Positions 10,273 to 18,791 of a stretch of 64,000 bases of DNA are shown here, piece after piece. Under the pieces are notes generated by a model. That model searched no databases and was not told where the DNA came from. It was given only the letters and a program-made list of their open reading frames with translations. Every line of letters starts with the position of its first letter. Position 1 is the first letter of the stretch. The DNA is from Paracoccaceae bacterium (GTDB lineage: Bacteria; Pseudomonadota; Alphaproteobacteria; Rhodobacterales; Rhodobacteraceae), in assembly GCA_020425085.1 (NCBI GenBank), contig JAGQRW010000007.1, positions 558,001-622,000 on the forward strand, given 5' to 3'. The position numbers were made by a program, and so were the translations under genes.

Positions 10273-10347
10273 TAGGCCACGGTTTGGCAATAATTTCAAG
10301 CCTCGACCGGAATGGCGGCGATTTGCCGGCTTTTCGGCGACGCGAAC

Positions 10348-10377
10348 TTGACATTGTTGCATTTGCAACGATATATG
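10348..10377 (+). promoter_or_regulatory. hmgA promoter with palindromic operator in the spacer
   Basis: TTGACA at 10348-10353 and TATATG at 10372-10377 form a good sigma-70 type promoter with an 18-base spacer. The spacer contains the inverted repeat GTTGC-ATTT-GCAAC (10356-10369), so a bound protein would directly block RNA polymerase. The neighbouring MarR protein is the obvious candidate. The core recurs in opposite orientation at 14429-14442 upstream of the hydroxylase gene. Confidence 0.7.
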
Positions 10378-10420
10378 GGGCATCGGCGAGTATTGGCGGA
10401 ACGTTAAAGCGAGGATTCCC

Positions 10421-11782
10421 ATGGATCAGGCCAAAAAGATGTCGGAAATGGTGCAAGGCAAGGCCGGCTATGGCACCAGCACAGGCTATATGCCGGGCTT
10501 TGGCAACGATTTTGAAACCGAGGCGTTGCCGGGGGCTTTGCCGCAGGGGCAAAATAGTCCGCAAAAATGCAATTACGGGCTATATGCCGAACAACTGTCC
10601 GGCACCGCCTTTACCGCGCCAAGGGGCGAGAATGAGCGGACCTGGTGTTACCGCATCCGTCCCTCGGTGAAACATGTGGGGCGGTTCAGCCGTATCGACA
10701 TGCCATACTGGAAATCCGCGCCCTTGATTGATCCCGGCATTCAGTCGCTGGTGCAGAACCGATGGGATCCCGTGCCGATGCCCGATACGCCGCATACCTG
10801 GCTGACCGGCATGCGCACCATGACCACGGCGGGGGATGTGAATACCCAGGTCGGCATGGCCAGCCATACCTTCATGCTGAATTCCGATATGCAGGACGAG
10901 TATTTCTATTCCGCTGACAGCGAGCTGATGGTGGTACCGCAGACGGGAAGGCTCAGGTTCTGGACCGAGCTTGGCATCATTGACATTGAGCCGCTGGAGA
11001 TCGCCATTCTGCCGCGCGGTCTGGTCTACAAGGTGACGTTGCCCGATGGTCCGGCGCGGGGGTTTGTCTGTGAAAACTACGGCGCCAAGTTCGATCTGCC
11101 AAATCGCGGGCCGATCGGTGCCAACTGCCTGGCCAACCCGCGCGATTTCAAGACGCCGGTGGCGGCGTTTGAAGACCGTGACGCCAAAAGCCGGGTGGTG
11201 ATCAAATGGTGCGGCCAGTTTCATGAAACCTTCATCGACCACTCGCCGCTGGATGTGGTTGCCTGGCACGGCAATTACGCGCCGGTCAAATACGACCTCA
11301 GAACCTATTCGCCGGTGGGGGCCATTCTGTTCGACCATCCAGACCCGTCGATCTTTACCGTACTGACCGCACCTTCGGGGCATGAGGGGACCGCGAACAT
11401 TGATTTCGTGATTTTCCGCGACCGCTGGCTGCCCGCCGAAAACACCTTTCGCCCGCCCTGGTATCACAAGAACATCATGTCGGAATTCATGGGCAACATT
11501 CATGGCCAGTATGACGCGAAACCCAAGGGATTCGTTCCCGGTGGCATGTCGCTTCATAACATGATGCTGCCGCACGGGCCGGATCATAACGCCTTTGAAA
11601 AGGCCAGCAACGAACCGATGGTGCCGGTAAAATTGAAAGATACCATGGCCTTCATGTTCGAAACCCGCTTTCCCCAGCACCTGACGCATTTTGCGGCACA
11701 TGAAGCACCGCTTCAGGATGATTACGCCGATTGCTGGGACGGGCTGGAAAAGAAATTCGACGGCACACCCGGAACCAAGTAA
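10421..11782 (+). CDS. hmgA: Homogentisate 1,2-dioxygenase
   Basis: A 453-residue cupin-type non-haem iron dioxygenase that opens the ring of homogentisate to give maleylacetoacetate. The metal region is recognisable near the C-terminus: HKNIMSE gives a His and a Glu ligand, and the downstream [11 protein letters not shown] segment supplies the remaining His. The N-terminal [19 protein letters not shown] stretch is typical of the family. The start ATG follows GCGAGGA at suitable spacing. It is the first gene after the operator-containing promoter, and fahA follows 70 bases downstream. Confidence 0.97.
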   Translation: MDQAKKMSEMVQGKAGYGTSTGYMPGFGNDFETEALPGALPQGQNSPQKCNYGLYAEQLSGTAFTAPRGENERTWCYRIRPSVKHVGRFSRIDMPYWKSAPLIDPGIQSLVQNRWDPVPMPDTPHTWLTGMRTMTTAGDVNTQVGMASHTFMLNSDMQDEYFYSADSELMVVPQTGRLRFWTELGIIDIEPLEIAILPRGLVYKVTLPDGPARGFVCENYGAKFDLPNRGPIGANCLANPRDFKTPVAAFEDRDAKSRVVIKWCGQFHETFIDHSPLDVVAWHGNYAPVKYDLRTYSPVGAILFDHPDPSIFTVLTAPSGHEGTANIDFVIFRDRWLPAENTFRPPWYHKNIMSEFMGNIHGQYDAKPKGFVPGGMSLHNMMLPHGPDHNAFEKASNEPMVPVKLKDTMAFMFETRFPQHLTHFAAHEAPLQDDYADCWDGLEKKFDGTPGTK

Positions 11783-11852
11783 ACCGGAACCAAAGCCGCC
11801 CGTTGCCATCGGGCCGACAAACTGCGATCAACCCAAACGGACGGAGAATCCC

Positions 11853-13133
11853 TTGAAACTGAAGAAATCCTGGATCAACAGCGCCAACGACGCCAAGTCG
11901 CAATTTCCGCTGAACAACCTGCCATATGGCGTTTTCGCCATGCCGGATGATGATGAGGCAGGCGCACATTGTGGCGTGGCCATCGGTGACATGATCCTCG
12001 ACCTCACGCTGCTGGAAGAAGAAGGTGTTCTTGTTGTCAGCAATGAACCGGTTTTCGATCTGCCGTTCTGGAACGAATTCATTGAACTTGGCCCCGATGC
12101 CTGGGCGGCCCTGCGCACGCGCCTTGAAGATTTGTTGGCCGAGGGCGGAGATGACACGGTTTCAGGCGATGCCGACCTTAAATCGCGGGCTTTGATCGCG
12201 CAATCTGCGGTGGAAATGCAACTGCCGATCGTGGTCACCGAATATACCGATTTCTATGCCTCGCGCCATCACGCCACCAATATAGGCACGATGTTTCGCG
12301 GTGCTGAAAACGCGCTGCCGCCGAACTGGCTGCATATCCCGATTGGCTATAACGGCCGCGCCTCCAGCGTGGTGGTGTCGGGCAGCGATGTGCGCCGCCC
12401 CTGGGGGCAACTCAAGTCGCCGGATCAGGATAGCCCGGAATTCCTGCCCTGTCGCCGCTTTGATCTGGAACTGGAAATGGGCGCCATCGTCGGCACCGCC
12501 AGCGATGGCCCGATCACCGTGGCCGAGGCGGACGAAAATATCTTTGGCTATGTCCTTTTGAACGACTGGTCGGCGCGCGACATACAGGCCTGGGAATATC
12601 AGCCGCTCGGCCCGTTCCAGTCCAAGGCGACCGCCACCACCATCAGCCCCTGGATCGTCACCAAAGCGGCACTTGAACCGTTTCGTTGCATGACGCCACC
12701 GCGCGAGGTGCCGTTGCTGCCGCATCTTCAGGATGTAGGGCCAATGCTTTACGACATCGACCTTACCGTCACGCTTGCGCCTGAGGGTAAGGCGGCAACC
12801 ACCATCACCCGCACCAACTATAGCGCGCTTTACTATTCCGCCGCCCAGCAACTGGCGCATCACACGACATCGGGCTGCCCGATGAATGTTGGCGACCTGC
12901 TTGGCTCGGGCACCATCTCAGGGCCGACCAAACCCGAACGCGGCTCGCTTCAGGAACTTAGCTGGGGCGGCAAGGAACCGCTGACACTCGAAACCGGCGA
13001 AAGCCGCTGCTTTCTTGAAGACGGCGATACGCTGACCCTTTACGGCACCGCCCAGGGTGACGGCTATCTGATCGGCTTTGGCGAATGCACCGGAACACTT
13101 TTGCCCGCCCTCAAGGATCCCTACAAACGATAA
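11853..13133 (+). CDS. fahA: Fumarylacetoacetase
   Basis: A 426-residue hydrolase that splits fumarylacetoacetate into fumarate and acetoacetate, the last step of the pathway. Recognisable blocks include NDWSARDIQAWEYQPLGPF and SPWIVTKAALEPF. I chose the TTG at 11853 because GGAG (11843-11846) sits 6 bases before it and the protein then begins KLKKSWINSANDAKSQFPLNNLPYG without the dash of unrelated residues that an upstream ATG inside hmgA would add. It follows hmgA on the same strand and is presumably cotranscribed. Confidence 0.95.
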   Translation: MKLKKSWINSANDAKSQFPLNNLPYGVFAMPDDDEAGAHCGVAIGDMILDLTLLEEEGVLVVSNEPVFDLPFWNEFIELGPDAWAALRTRLEDLLAEGGDDTVSGDADLKSRALIAQSAVEMQLPIVVTEYTDFYASRHHATNIGTMFRGAENALPPNWLHIPIGYNGRASSVVVSGSDVRRPWGQLKSPDQDSPEFLPCRRFDLELEMGAIVGTASDGPITVAEADENIFGYVLLNDWSARDIQAWEYQPLGPFQSKATATTISPWIVTKAALEPFRCMTPPREVPLLPHLQDVGPMLYDIDLTVTLAPEGKAATTITRTNYSALYYSAAQQLAHHTTSGCPMNVGDLLGSGTISGPTKPERGSLQELSWGGKEPLTLETGESRCFLEDGDTLTLYGTAQGDGYLIGFGECTGTLLPALKDPYKR

Positions 13134-13139
13134 TGCTTC

Positions 13140-13157
13140 TTTATTGATCAAATACTC
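13140..13157 (-). repeat. GAGTATTT motif, reverse orientation, without hairpin
   Basis: Just after the fahA stop, the complement of 13150-13157 reads GAGTATTT followed by GATCAATAA. It matches the tail of the composite intergenic element found at 9101, 16985 and 32851 but has no G/C stem beside it. Confidence 0.35.
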
Positions 13158-13211
13158 CCGCCGGAGGCTTCGACATCAACTTCGCGCGCGACACAGGAAA
13201 AGGAAAACCAG

Positions 13212-14162
13212 ATGGCCAAAGCATTCGCATCCCAAGGCGACATGAGCGAAAAGAAGATCAGCTTTACCGAGGTCGGGGAAGGCGTTTATGCCTTCACCGC
13301 CGAGGGTGATCCGAACAGCGGCGTCATCATCGGCGATGATTCCGTGATGATTGTCGAGGCGCAGGCAACCCCGCGTCTTGCACAAAAGGTGATTGATTGT
13401 GTGCGCACGGTCACTGACAAACCGATCAGCCATGTGGTGCTGACGCATTACCACGCGGTGCGGGTGCTGGGGGCGTCGGCCTTTGGTGCCGATCAGATCA
13501 TCATGGGTGAAACCGCCCGCGCCATGGTGGTAGAACGCGGGCAGGAAGACTGGGACAGCGAATTCCAACGCTTTCCGCGCCTGTTTGAAGGCCATGAAAG
13601 CATCCCCGGCCTGACCTGGCCGACCACCACATTTTCCGACGACATGACAGTTTATCTTGGCAAAAGGCAGGTGAACCTGATGCATCTTGGCCGCGCCCAT
13701 ACGGCGGGCGATATCGTTATCCATGTGCCGGATCAGAATGTGATGTTTACCGGTGATATCGTCGAATACCACTCGGCCTGCTATTGCGGCGACGGGCATT
13801 TCGGCGACTGGGGACAGACACTGGACAATATCGCGGCCTTTGATGTGGATGCCATTGCGCCGGGTCGGGGCGATGCGCTGGTGGGGCGCGACATGGTCGA
13901 GGCGGCGATCGAAAACACCGCCGATTTCGTCGCCAGCACCTATCGCCCGGCGGCAAGGGTTGCTGCCAAAGGCGGTAGCCTGCGCGACGCCTGGGACGCG
14001 GTGCGTGCGGCGTGTGATCCGAAATTTGCCGACTATGCCATCTATGAACACTGCCTGCCGTTCAACGTCGCGCGCGCCTATGACGAAGCCCGCGGCATCG
14101 ACACGCCGCGCATCTGGACGGCGGCGCGCGATCTGGAAATGTGGGCGGAACTTCAGGGGTGA
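13212..14162 (+). CDS. MBL-fold protein with degenerate HxHxDH motif
   Basis: A 316-residue metallo-beta-lactamase-fold protein following fahA, with SD AGGAAAAGGAAA before its ATG. The first metal motif, normally HxHxDH, reads THYHAVRVLG: the Asp and third His are replaced by Val and Arg. Later blocks are present (GRAHTAGDIVIHVPDQNVMFTGD, with His and Asp). Such degenerate members appear as a conserved subgroup near aromatic catabolic genes, from memory; the substrate is not known. Its placement between fahA and the hydroxylase suggests a hydrolytic or lactone-handling role in the same pathway, but this is inference. Metal occupancy may be single or absent. Confidence 0.85.
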   Translation: MAKAFASQGDMSEKKISFTEVGEGVYAFTAEGDPNSGVIIGDDSVMIVEAQATPRLAQKVIDCVRTVTDKPISHVVLTHYHAVRVLGASAFGADQIIMGETARAMVVERGQEDWDSEFQRFPRLFEGHESIPGLTWPTTTFSDDMTVYLGKRQVNLMHLGRAHTAGDIVIHVPDQNVMFTGDIVEYHSACYCGDGHFGDWGQTLDNIAAFDVDAIAPGRGDALVGRDMVEAAIENTADFVASTYRPAARVAAKGGSLRDAWDAVRAACDPKFADYAIYEHCLPFNVARAYDEARGIDTPRIWTAARDLEMWAELQG

Positions 14163-14306
14163 GGACCGTCTTGGAAACGCTCCAGTGGAGCGTTTCAGGT
14201 CCGAACGCGCGGAGCGCCGGGCAAATGGACCGTCTTGGAAACGCTCCAGTGGAGCGTTTCAGGTCCGAACGCGCGGGGCATTGGGCAAATGGACCGTCTT
14301 GCAAAC
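14163..14306. repeat. 64-base tandem repeat with internal palindrome (2 full copies and a remnant)
   Basis: Copies start at 14163, 14227 and 14291, an exact 64-base period. The first two are nearly identical; the third decays after about 16 bases. Each full copy contains the perfect arms GAAACGCTCC and GGAGCGTTTC around a 3-base loop (14174-14196 and 14238-14260), flanked by GGACC and GGTCC. On RNA this gives a strong 10-bp stem. It begins one base after the MBL stop codon, so it could terminate or stabilise the hmgA-fahA-MBL transcript, or be a REP-like mobile repeat. Confidence 0.9.
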
Positions 14307-14428
14307 TGGCAATCGGCGTGTTGACCGGTCATCAGGCAGGCAACCCGCTTTTGCCTCTGTCCAAGGATTGCCGATAGGCAGTATCCCCGATAGGCTCTGA
14401 CCGGGCAAAACCTGAAACCGCAATAAAT

Positions 14429-14442
14429 CGTTGCAAATGCAA
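14429..14442 (+). promoter_or_regulatory. Second copy of the MarR-type operator core
   Basis: CGTTGCAAATGCAA here is identical, on the opposite strand, to the core in the hmgA promoter (10357-10370). It lies about 70 bases before the hydroxylase ATG, in a non-coding stretch. The match of 14 bases suggests coordinate control of the upper hydroxylase operon and the lower homogentisate operon by one regulator. The -10/-35 boxes around it are not clear. Confidence 0.6.
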
Positions 14443-14512
14443 TGAAACCTGTTTAAGCCAGACAAGACACGGCCGCGACCTCAGGGAGAGGGCCGAGGGA
14501 GAATGAAATCCA

Positions 14513-16132
14513 ATGAACAAGATCTTTGAAACGCCGCTATACGCCTATCAGCGATCCGAGGATCAGGATGCGCTGATGCCGGTGCGTCGCAAAGTGGTGA
14601 TCGTCGGTGCCGGGCCGGTTGGCCTGGCGGCAGCGATTGATCTGGCGATGCAGGATGTGCCGGTGGTGGTGCTGGATGACAACGACAAGGTTTCGTTCGG
14701 CAGCCGCGCCATCTGTTTCGCCAAACGCCCGCTGGAAATCCTTGACCGGCTGGGATGCGGACAGGCGGCGGTGGACAAGGGGGTTCTCTGGAACAAGGGC
14801 AAGGTGTTTTTTGACGAACGCGAGATCTACAATTTCAACCTTCTGGCTGAAGATGGTCACAAACGCCCCGCCTTCATCAACCTGCAACAATATTATCTGG
14901 AACAATTTCTGGTAGAGCGGCTGCGTGAATTGCAGGCCGAGGGCAAAGATATCGACCTTCGCGGCAACAACAAGGTTTCCGCCATCGGCAGGCATGATGA
15001 TTTCGTGATTCTGGAAATCGACACCCCCGAAGGCCCCTATAATCTTGAAGCTGACTGGCTGATCGCCTGTGACGGCGCCAATTCCCCGACCCGGCGCATG
15101 CTGGGGCTGGATTTTATCGGTCGGGTGTTTGAAGATAACTTCCTGATCGCCGACACCGTGATGGAGGCGGAATTTCCCACCGAACGCTGGTTCTGGTTTG
15201 ACCCGCCCTTCAACCGCGGTCAGTCGGCATTGCTGCACAAACAGCCTGACAATGTCTGGCGCATAGACTTGCAACTTGGCTGGGATATCGACCGCGAAGA
15301 AGAGATGAAGCCGGAAAACGTCATTCCGCGCCTCAAGGCGATGCTGGGTGAGGACGCCAAGTTCGAACTCGACTGGGTGTCGATCTATACCTTTCAGTGT
15401 CGCCGCATGGAAAGCTTTCGCCACGGCCGGGTGCTGTTTGCCGGCGACAGTGCGCATCAGGTCTCGCCCTTTGGCGCGCGCGGTGCCAATAGCGGCCTTC
15501 AGGATACCGACAATCTTTGCTGGAAACTGAAACTTGTGCTGAATGGCCTGGCGCCGGAAAGCCTGCTGGATAGTTACGATCAGGAACGCATCTATGGCGC
15601 GGATGAAAATATCCTGAATTCCACCCGCTCTACCGATTTCATCACGCCGAAATCGGAAACCAGCCGGATTTTCCGCAATGCGGTGCTGGATCTGGCGGAA
15701 CAATTTGAATTCGCGCGGCCTTTGGTCAATTCCGGTCGCCTGTCGGTGCCCTCGATCTTTGATGGCTCAGTACTGAACGGGCCGGACGCCAAAGGTTTGC
15801 CGGTCAATCTGCGCCCCGGTGCGCCAGCGATTGATGCCCCCACGGATCAGGGCTGGCTGTGTGACCGGCTGGGCAACCGGTTTCAGTTATTGGCCATCGG
15901 TGTCGATGTGCCGGACCATCTGGAGGATGGCGGCATCGTGATCGAGGCGGTGAAGATCCCGGCAGGGGCGTCGCCGGAACTGGCCGGTCGTTATCTTGGT
16001 GATGCGAAACAGGCGGTTTACCTGATGCGCCCGGATCAGCATGTGGCGGCGCGTTGGCTGAGATTTGACAAATCTGCGGTTCTGGCGGCGCTGAGAACCG
16101 CAACGGGTCGCATCAAGGAGCAAGCGAAATGA
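14513..16132 (+). CDS. FAD-dependent aromatic hydroxylase, probable 3-hydroxyphenylacetate 6-hydroxylase
   Basis: A 539-residue class A flavoprotein monooxygenase. The dinucleotide fold is VIVGAGPVGLAAAIDLA near residue 25, and the second FAD motif is FAGDSAHQVSPFGARGANSG in the middle. The C-terminal thioredoxin-like extension fits the 3-(3-hydroxyphenyl)propionate / pentachlorophenol hydroxylase group. Its stop overlaps the ATG of a 66-residue DUF2783 protein. A large flavoprotein with a tiny coupling protein, next to hmgA, recalls MhaA/MhaB of Pseudomonas putida, which make homogentisate from 3-hydroxyphenylacetate; the substrate assignment is inference from this context. Hydroxylation of another phenol is possible. 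Confidence 0.85.
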   Translation: MNKIFETPLYAYQRSEDQDALMPVRRKVVIVGAGPVGLAAAIDLAMQDVPVVVLDDNDKVSFGSRAICFAKRPLEILDRLGCGQAAVDKGVLWNKGKVFFDEREIYNFNLLAEDGHKRPAFINLQQYYLEQFLVERLRELQAEGKDIDLRGNNKVSAIGRHDDFVILEIDTPEGPYNLEADWLIACDGANSPTRRMLGLDFIGRVFEDNFLIADTVMEAEFPTERWFWFDPPFNRGQSALLHKQPDNVWRIDLQLGWDIDREEEMKPENVIPRLKAMLGEDAKFELDWVSIYTFQCRRMESFRHGRVLFAGDSAHQVSPFGARGANSGLQDTDNLCWKLKLVLNGLAPESLLDSYDQERIYGADENILNSTRSTDFITPKSETSRIFRNAVLDLAEQFEFARPLVNSGRLSVPSIFDGSVLNGPDAKGLPVNLRPGAPAIDAPTDQGWLCDRLGNRFQLLAIGVDVPDHLEDGGIVIEAVKIPAGASPELAGRYLGDAKQAVYLMRPDQHVAARWLRFDKSAVLAALRTATGRIKEQAK

Positions 16133-16329
16133 CCGAGCTTACCACCCGCGCCAACATCATCGGTGCCGATGATTTCTATGCCGAATTGCTGGAACTGCAC
16201 GATGGCCGCAGCAAATCCGAAAGCGACGCCATCAACGCGCGGCTGATCCTGCTGCTGGCCAATCATATCGGTGATCGAACGGTGCTGCGCGAAGCAATGC
16301 AAAAGGCGCTGAAGACTGGGCAGCACTGA
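16129..16329 (+). CDS. DUF2783 small protein, probable coupling partner of the hydroxylase
   Basis: A 66-residue acidic, helical protein starting inside the hydroxylase stop codon (ATGA overlap). It matches DUF2783, a family found directly after FAD-dependent aromatic monooxygenases. By analogy with the small coupling protein MhaB it may couple NADH oxidation to substrate hydroxylation. It has no cysteines or cofactor motif, so an effector role fits better than electron transfer. Confidence 0.8.
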   Translation: MTELTTRANIIGADDFYAELLELHDGRSKSESDAINARLILLLANHIGDRTVLREAMQKALKTGQH

Positions 16330-16383
16330 TACGGGTTTCCCCCGGGGCGGAATTGAATGAACATTACTGAAAGGACCAGACCA

Positions 16384-16929
16384 ATGATGAAGATCGAACA
16401 AATCCACCATGTCGCCTATCGCTGCAAGGATGCCAAGGAAACCGTGGAATGGTACGGCAAGATGCTGAACATGGATTTCGTGCTGGCGATTGCCGAGGAT
16501 CACGTGCCGTCAACCCACGAACCCGATCCCTATATGCATCTGTTTCTGGATGCGGGAAATGGTAATGTGCTGGCGTTTTTTGAACTGCCGACCAAGCCCG
16601 AAATGGGGCGTGATCCGAATACCCCGGCCTGGTGCCAGCATATCGCCTTCAGGGTCAAGGATCGTGAAACGTTGATGCAATTCAAGGATCATCTGGAAAA
16701 AAACGGCGTTGAGGTTCTGGGGGTTACGGACCATTCGATTTTTCATTCGATCTATTTCTTTGATCCGTCCGGGCATCGTCTGGAACTTGCCTGTCCCGAC
16801 CCTGAGGAAGAGGCGCTTCTGAAGCGCATGGATACGGTGAAGTGGGACATGCTGAACGAATGGGCGGTGACCAAGAAGGCACCGAAACATGCGGACTGGC
16901 TGCACGCCAAGGAACTGTCGAAGGGTTGA
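16384..16929 (+). CDS. VOC-superfamily protein (glyoxalase / extradiol dioxygenase-like)
   Basis: A 181-residue single vicinal-oxygen-chelate protein. The start at 16384 is preferred over an in-frame ATG at 16357 because GAAAGGA precedes it at proper spacing and the fold begins at once with IEQIHHVAYRC. Candidate metal ligands are His in HHVAYRC, His in CQHIAFRV and Glu in HRLELACPD. It ends the hydroxylase operon. It may be a ring-cleavage dioxygenase or an isomerase for a side product; the substrate cannot be read from the sequence. Confidence 0.85.
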   Translation: MMKIEQIHHVAYRCKDAKETVEWYGKMLNMDFVLAIAEDHVPSTHEPDPYMHLFLDAGNGNVLAFFELPTKPEMGRDPNTPAWCQHIAFRVKDRETLMQFKDHLEKNGVEVLGVTDHSIFHSIYFFDPSGHRLELACPDPEEEALLKRMDTVKWDMLNEWAVTKKAPKHADWLHAKELSKG

Positions 16930-16984
16930 GGCAAAAGCCGCGAATGCACCATCCAAGTAACGAATCTTGCATCCTGCCACGGCG

Positions 16985-17032
16985 GGGGGCTTTGCCCCCT
17001 CGCACCCCCAGAGTATTTCTTCAATAAAGAAA
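16985..17032 (+). terminator. GC hairpin plus GAGTATTT element, copy 2, with second hairpin
   Basis: GGGGGC (16985-16990) TTT GCCCCC (16994-16999) forms a 6-bp stem; after a C-rich spacer comes GAGTATTT (17011-17018), which here overlaps a second stem TTTCTT (17016-17021) / AAGAAA (17027-17032). It lies between the convergent VOC and phosphatase genes, so it is a plausible bidirectional terminator as well as a copy of the dispersed element. Confidence 0.6.
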
Positions 17033-17075
17033 CGCAGCATGCCGTTCAGGCGGTGTAGTGAAGGCACATGCGCTG

Positions 17076-17825
17076 TCAGGGGCGCAGTAGCTTGAGTGGT
17101 TTGCGTCCGTCCGGTTCCAGTGTGAACACCTGATTTCCGTTCATCACGATCGCTGACAGGTTGCGGCCAAAGGCGGCGCCGGTGTCGATATTGATGCGGT
17201 TTCCGTAATGCGTGACCTGTTTGACCGGGGTATGGCCGTGGACGATCACCGCCTCGTGGTGGCTGCGGTCGACGTGGAAATCGGTACGGATCCAGACGAG
17301 ATCATCCTCGGACTGCTGATTCAGCGGCACCCCTGGCCGGATACCGGCATGGGCAAAGAAATAGTTGCCGATCCGGTGTGAATTGGTGAGGTTGGCAAGA
17401 AACCTGCGATGCGCCGCCGGTACCTGTTCGCGTGTCGCATGCCACAGATCTGCCGGGCTTGTCCGGGCGGTTTTCCGGATGCCGTAGGATTGCAAGGTTT
17501 CCAGCCCGCCCATGTTTGGATGCAGCCAGGAATAATCGGCGCGCAGGCAATGATCCTTTCTTTCCGGATCTTCGAGAAACCAATGAAACAGCCGGTCGTG
17601 ATTGCCTTTCAGCACGATCCAGTTTTCGCCCGCATCAATGCCCGCGATCAGGTCGTCGATCACGCCCCGGCTGTCGGGGCCGCGGTCCACCAGGTCGCCG
17701 ACAAAGACCAGCGGCGCGTCGTTGTGGCCGTGTTCGGTGCGGTCCTGGGCGATGCGGCCAAGGATATCGGTCAGCATGGTTCGCTGGCCGTGGACGTCAC
17801 CCACGGCATAGATGGTTGTGGTCAT
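17076..17825 (-). CDS. Calcineurin-like metallophosphoesterase (PPP-type serine/threonine phosphatase family)
   Basis: A 249-residue phosphatase with the full dinuclear-metal signature in order: GDVHGQ, GDLVDRGPDS, GNHD and HGHTPVK. This order is that of bacteriophage-lambda-like and PrpA-type protein phosphatases, although diadenosine-tetraphosphatase (ApaH-like) activity is also possible. The ATG at 17825 overlaps the cobD stop (ATGA) and has GGAG upstream; an earlier in-frame start would only duplicate cobD coding sequence. It is translationally coupled to cobD, but no functional link to cobalamin is known to me. Confidence 0.9.
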   Translation of the reverse strand: MTTTIYAVGDVHGQRTMLTDILGRIAQDRTEHGHNDAPLVFVGDLVDRGPDSRGVIDDLIAGIDAGENWIVLKGNHDRLFHWFLEDPERKDHCLRADYSWLHPNMGGLETLQSYGIRKTARTSPADLWHATREQVPAAHRRFLANLTNSHRIGNYFFAHAGIRPGVPLNQQSEDDLVWIRTDFHVDRSHHEAVIVHGHTPVKQVTHYGNRINIDTGAAFGRNLSAIVMNGNQVFTLEPDGRKPLKLLRP

Positions 17826-18751
17826 GCAAAAATGCTCCAGACTGCTTGGCCGACGATCAGCAAGGCCAGCAACGCCCACCAACTGTGCCAGATGATCCGA
17901 ACCGCGTGGTCGATATCCGTCACGAGCAGATTTTGCCGCCCTTCGGGGTTGACGAAAGGGTCATCGGTTTTTTGGCCGTCATAGACCCGGGGGCCGGAAA
18001 CGGCCACGCCGATTGTGGCTGCAAGTGCCGCCTCGGGCCAGCCGGCATTGGGCGATCGGTGCAAGGGCGCGTCGCGGCGCATCACCCGAAACGCATCGGT
18101 CGATCCATGGGCAAGGCAGATCAGCGTTCCGCTCAGTCGTGCCGGAATCCAGTTCATCAGATCATCCAACCGCGCCGCCGCCCAGCCGAATTCCAGATAG
18201 CGCGGGCTGCGATAGGCGATCATGCTGTCAAGGGTGTTTGCCATCTTGTAGACCATGATACCCGGCAGACCGAACAGCAAGAACCAAAATGCCGGGGCAA
18301 CCACCGCGTCGCTGAAATTCTCTGCAAGGCTTTCGATGGCGGAACGGATGACGCCGTTTTCATCCAGTGCCTCGGGGTCGCGCCCGACGATCAATGCAAC
18401 CGCCTTGCGCCCGGCAGGCAGGCCGCCCTGTTGCAGCGCGCTGGCGACGGCACCGACATGGCTGACCAGGCTGTTCTGCGCCAGCAGGATCGCCGCCAGC
18501 AGAATTTCAAGCAGCCCATGGTCCGGCAGTTTCGCCAGCAGCCAGCCGATCAGCCCGGTTGTGACCACCAGAACCAGCACCGCCAGGATGCCGTTTCGCC
18601 GCCTGTTGCCGTGATTCATTGCCGCCTCCAACGCCGCCACGGCGCGGCCCATCAGGGCTGCGGGGTGCAGAATGCGCGACCAGAGCCAGCGAGGTTCACC
18701 CAATACCGCATCAAGAAGCAGCGCCAGTATCAGCATCAGAAGATGGCTCAT
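17822..18751 (-). CDS. cobD: Adenosylcobinamide-phosphate synthase
   Basis: A 309-residue integral membrane protein of the CobD/CbiB family, which attaches aminopropanol to adenosylcobyric acid in vitamin B12 assembly. The opening LLMLILALLLDAVLGEP followed by W-R-HP is typical, as are the central ESLAENFSDAVVAPAFWFLLFGLPG and the YRSPRYLEFGWAAARLDDLMNWIPARL blocks. The ATG at 18751 was chosen over an earlier start because it begins the first membrane helix. The gene lies downstream of a DUF1636 protein on the same strand. No other cobalamin genes are in the window. Confidence 0.93.
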   Translation of the reverse strand: MSHLLMLILALLLDAVLGEPRWLWSRILHPAALMGRAVAALEAAMNHGNRRRNGILAVLVLVVTTGLIGWLLAKLPDHGLLEILLAAILLAQNSLVSHVGAVASALQQGGLPAGRKAVALIVGRDPEALDENGVIRSAIESLAENFSDAVVAPAFWFLLFGLPGIMVYKMANTLDSMIAYRSPRYLEFGWAAARLDDLMNWIPARLSGTLICLAHGSTDAFRVMRRDAPLHRSPNAGWPEAALAATIGVAVSGPRVYDGQKTDDPFVNPEGRQNLLVTDIDHAVRIIWHSWWALLALLIVGQAVWSIFA

Positions 18752-18791
18752 TTTGCGGCTGCCCCCGCCGGTTTGCAATCATTCGCCAAGA

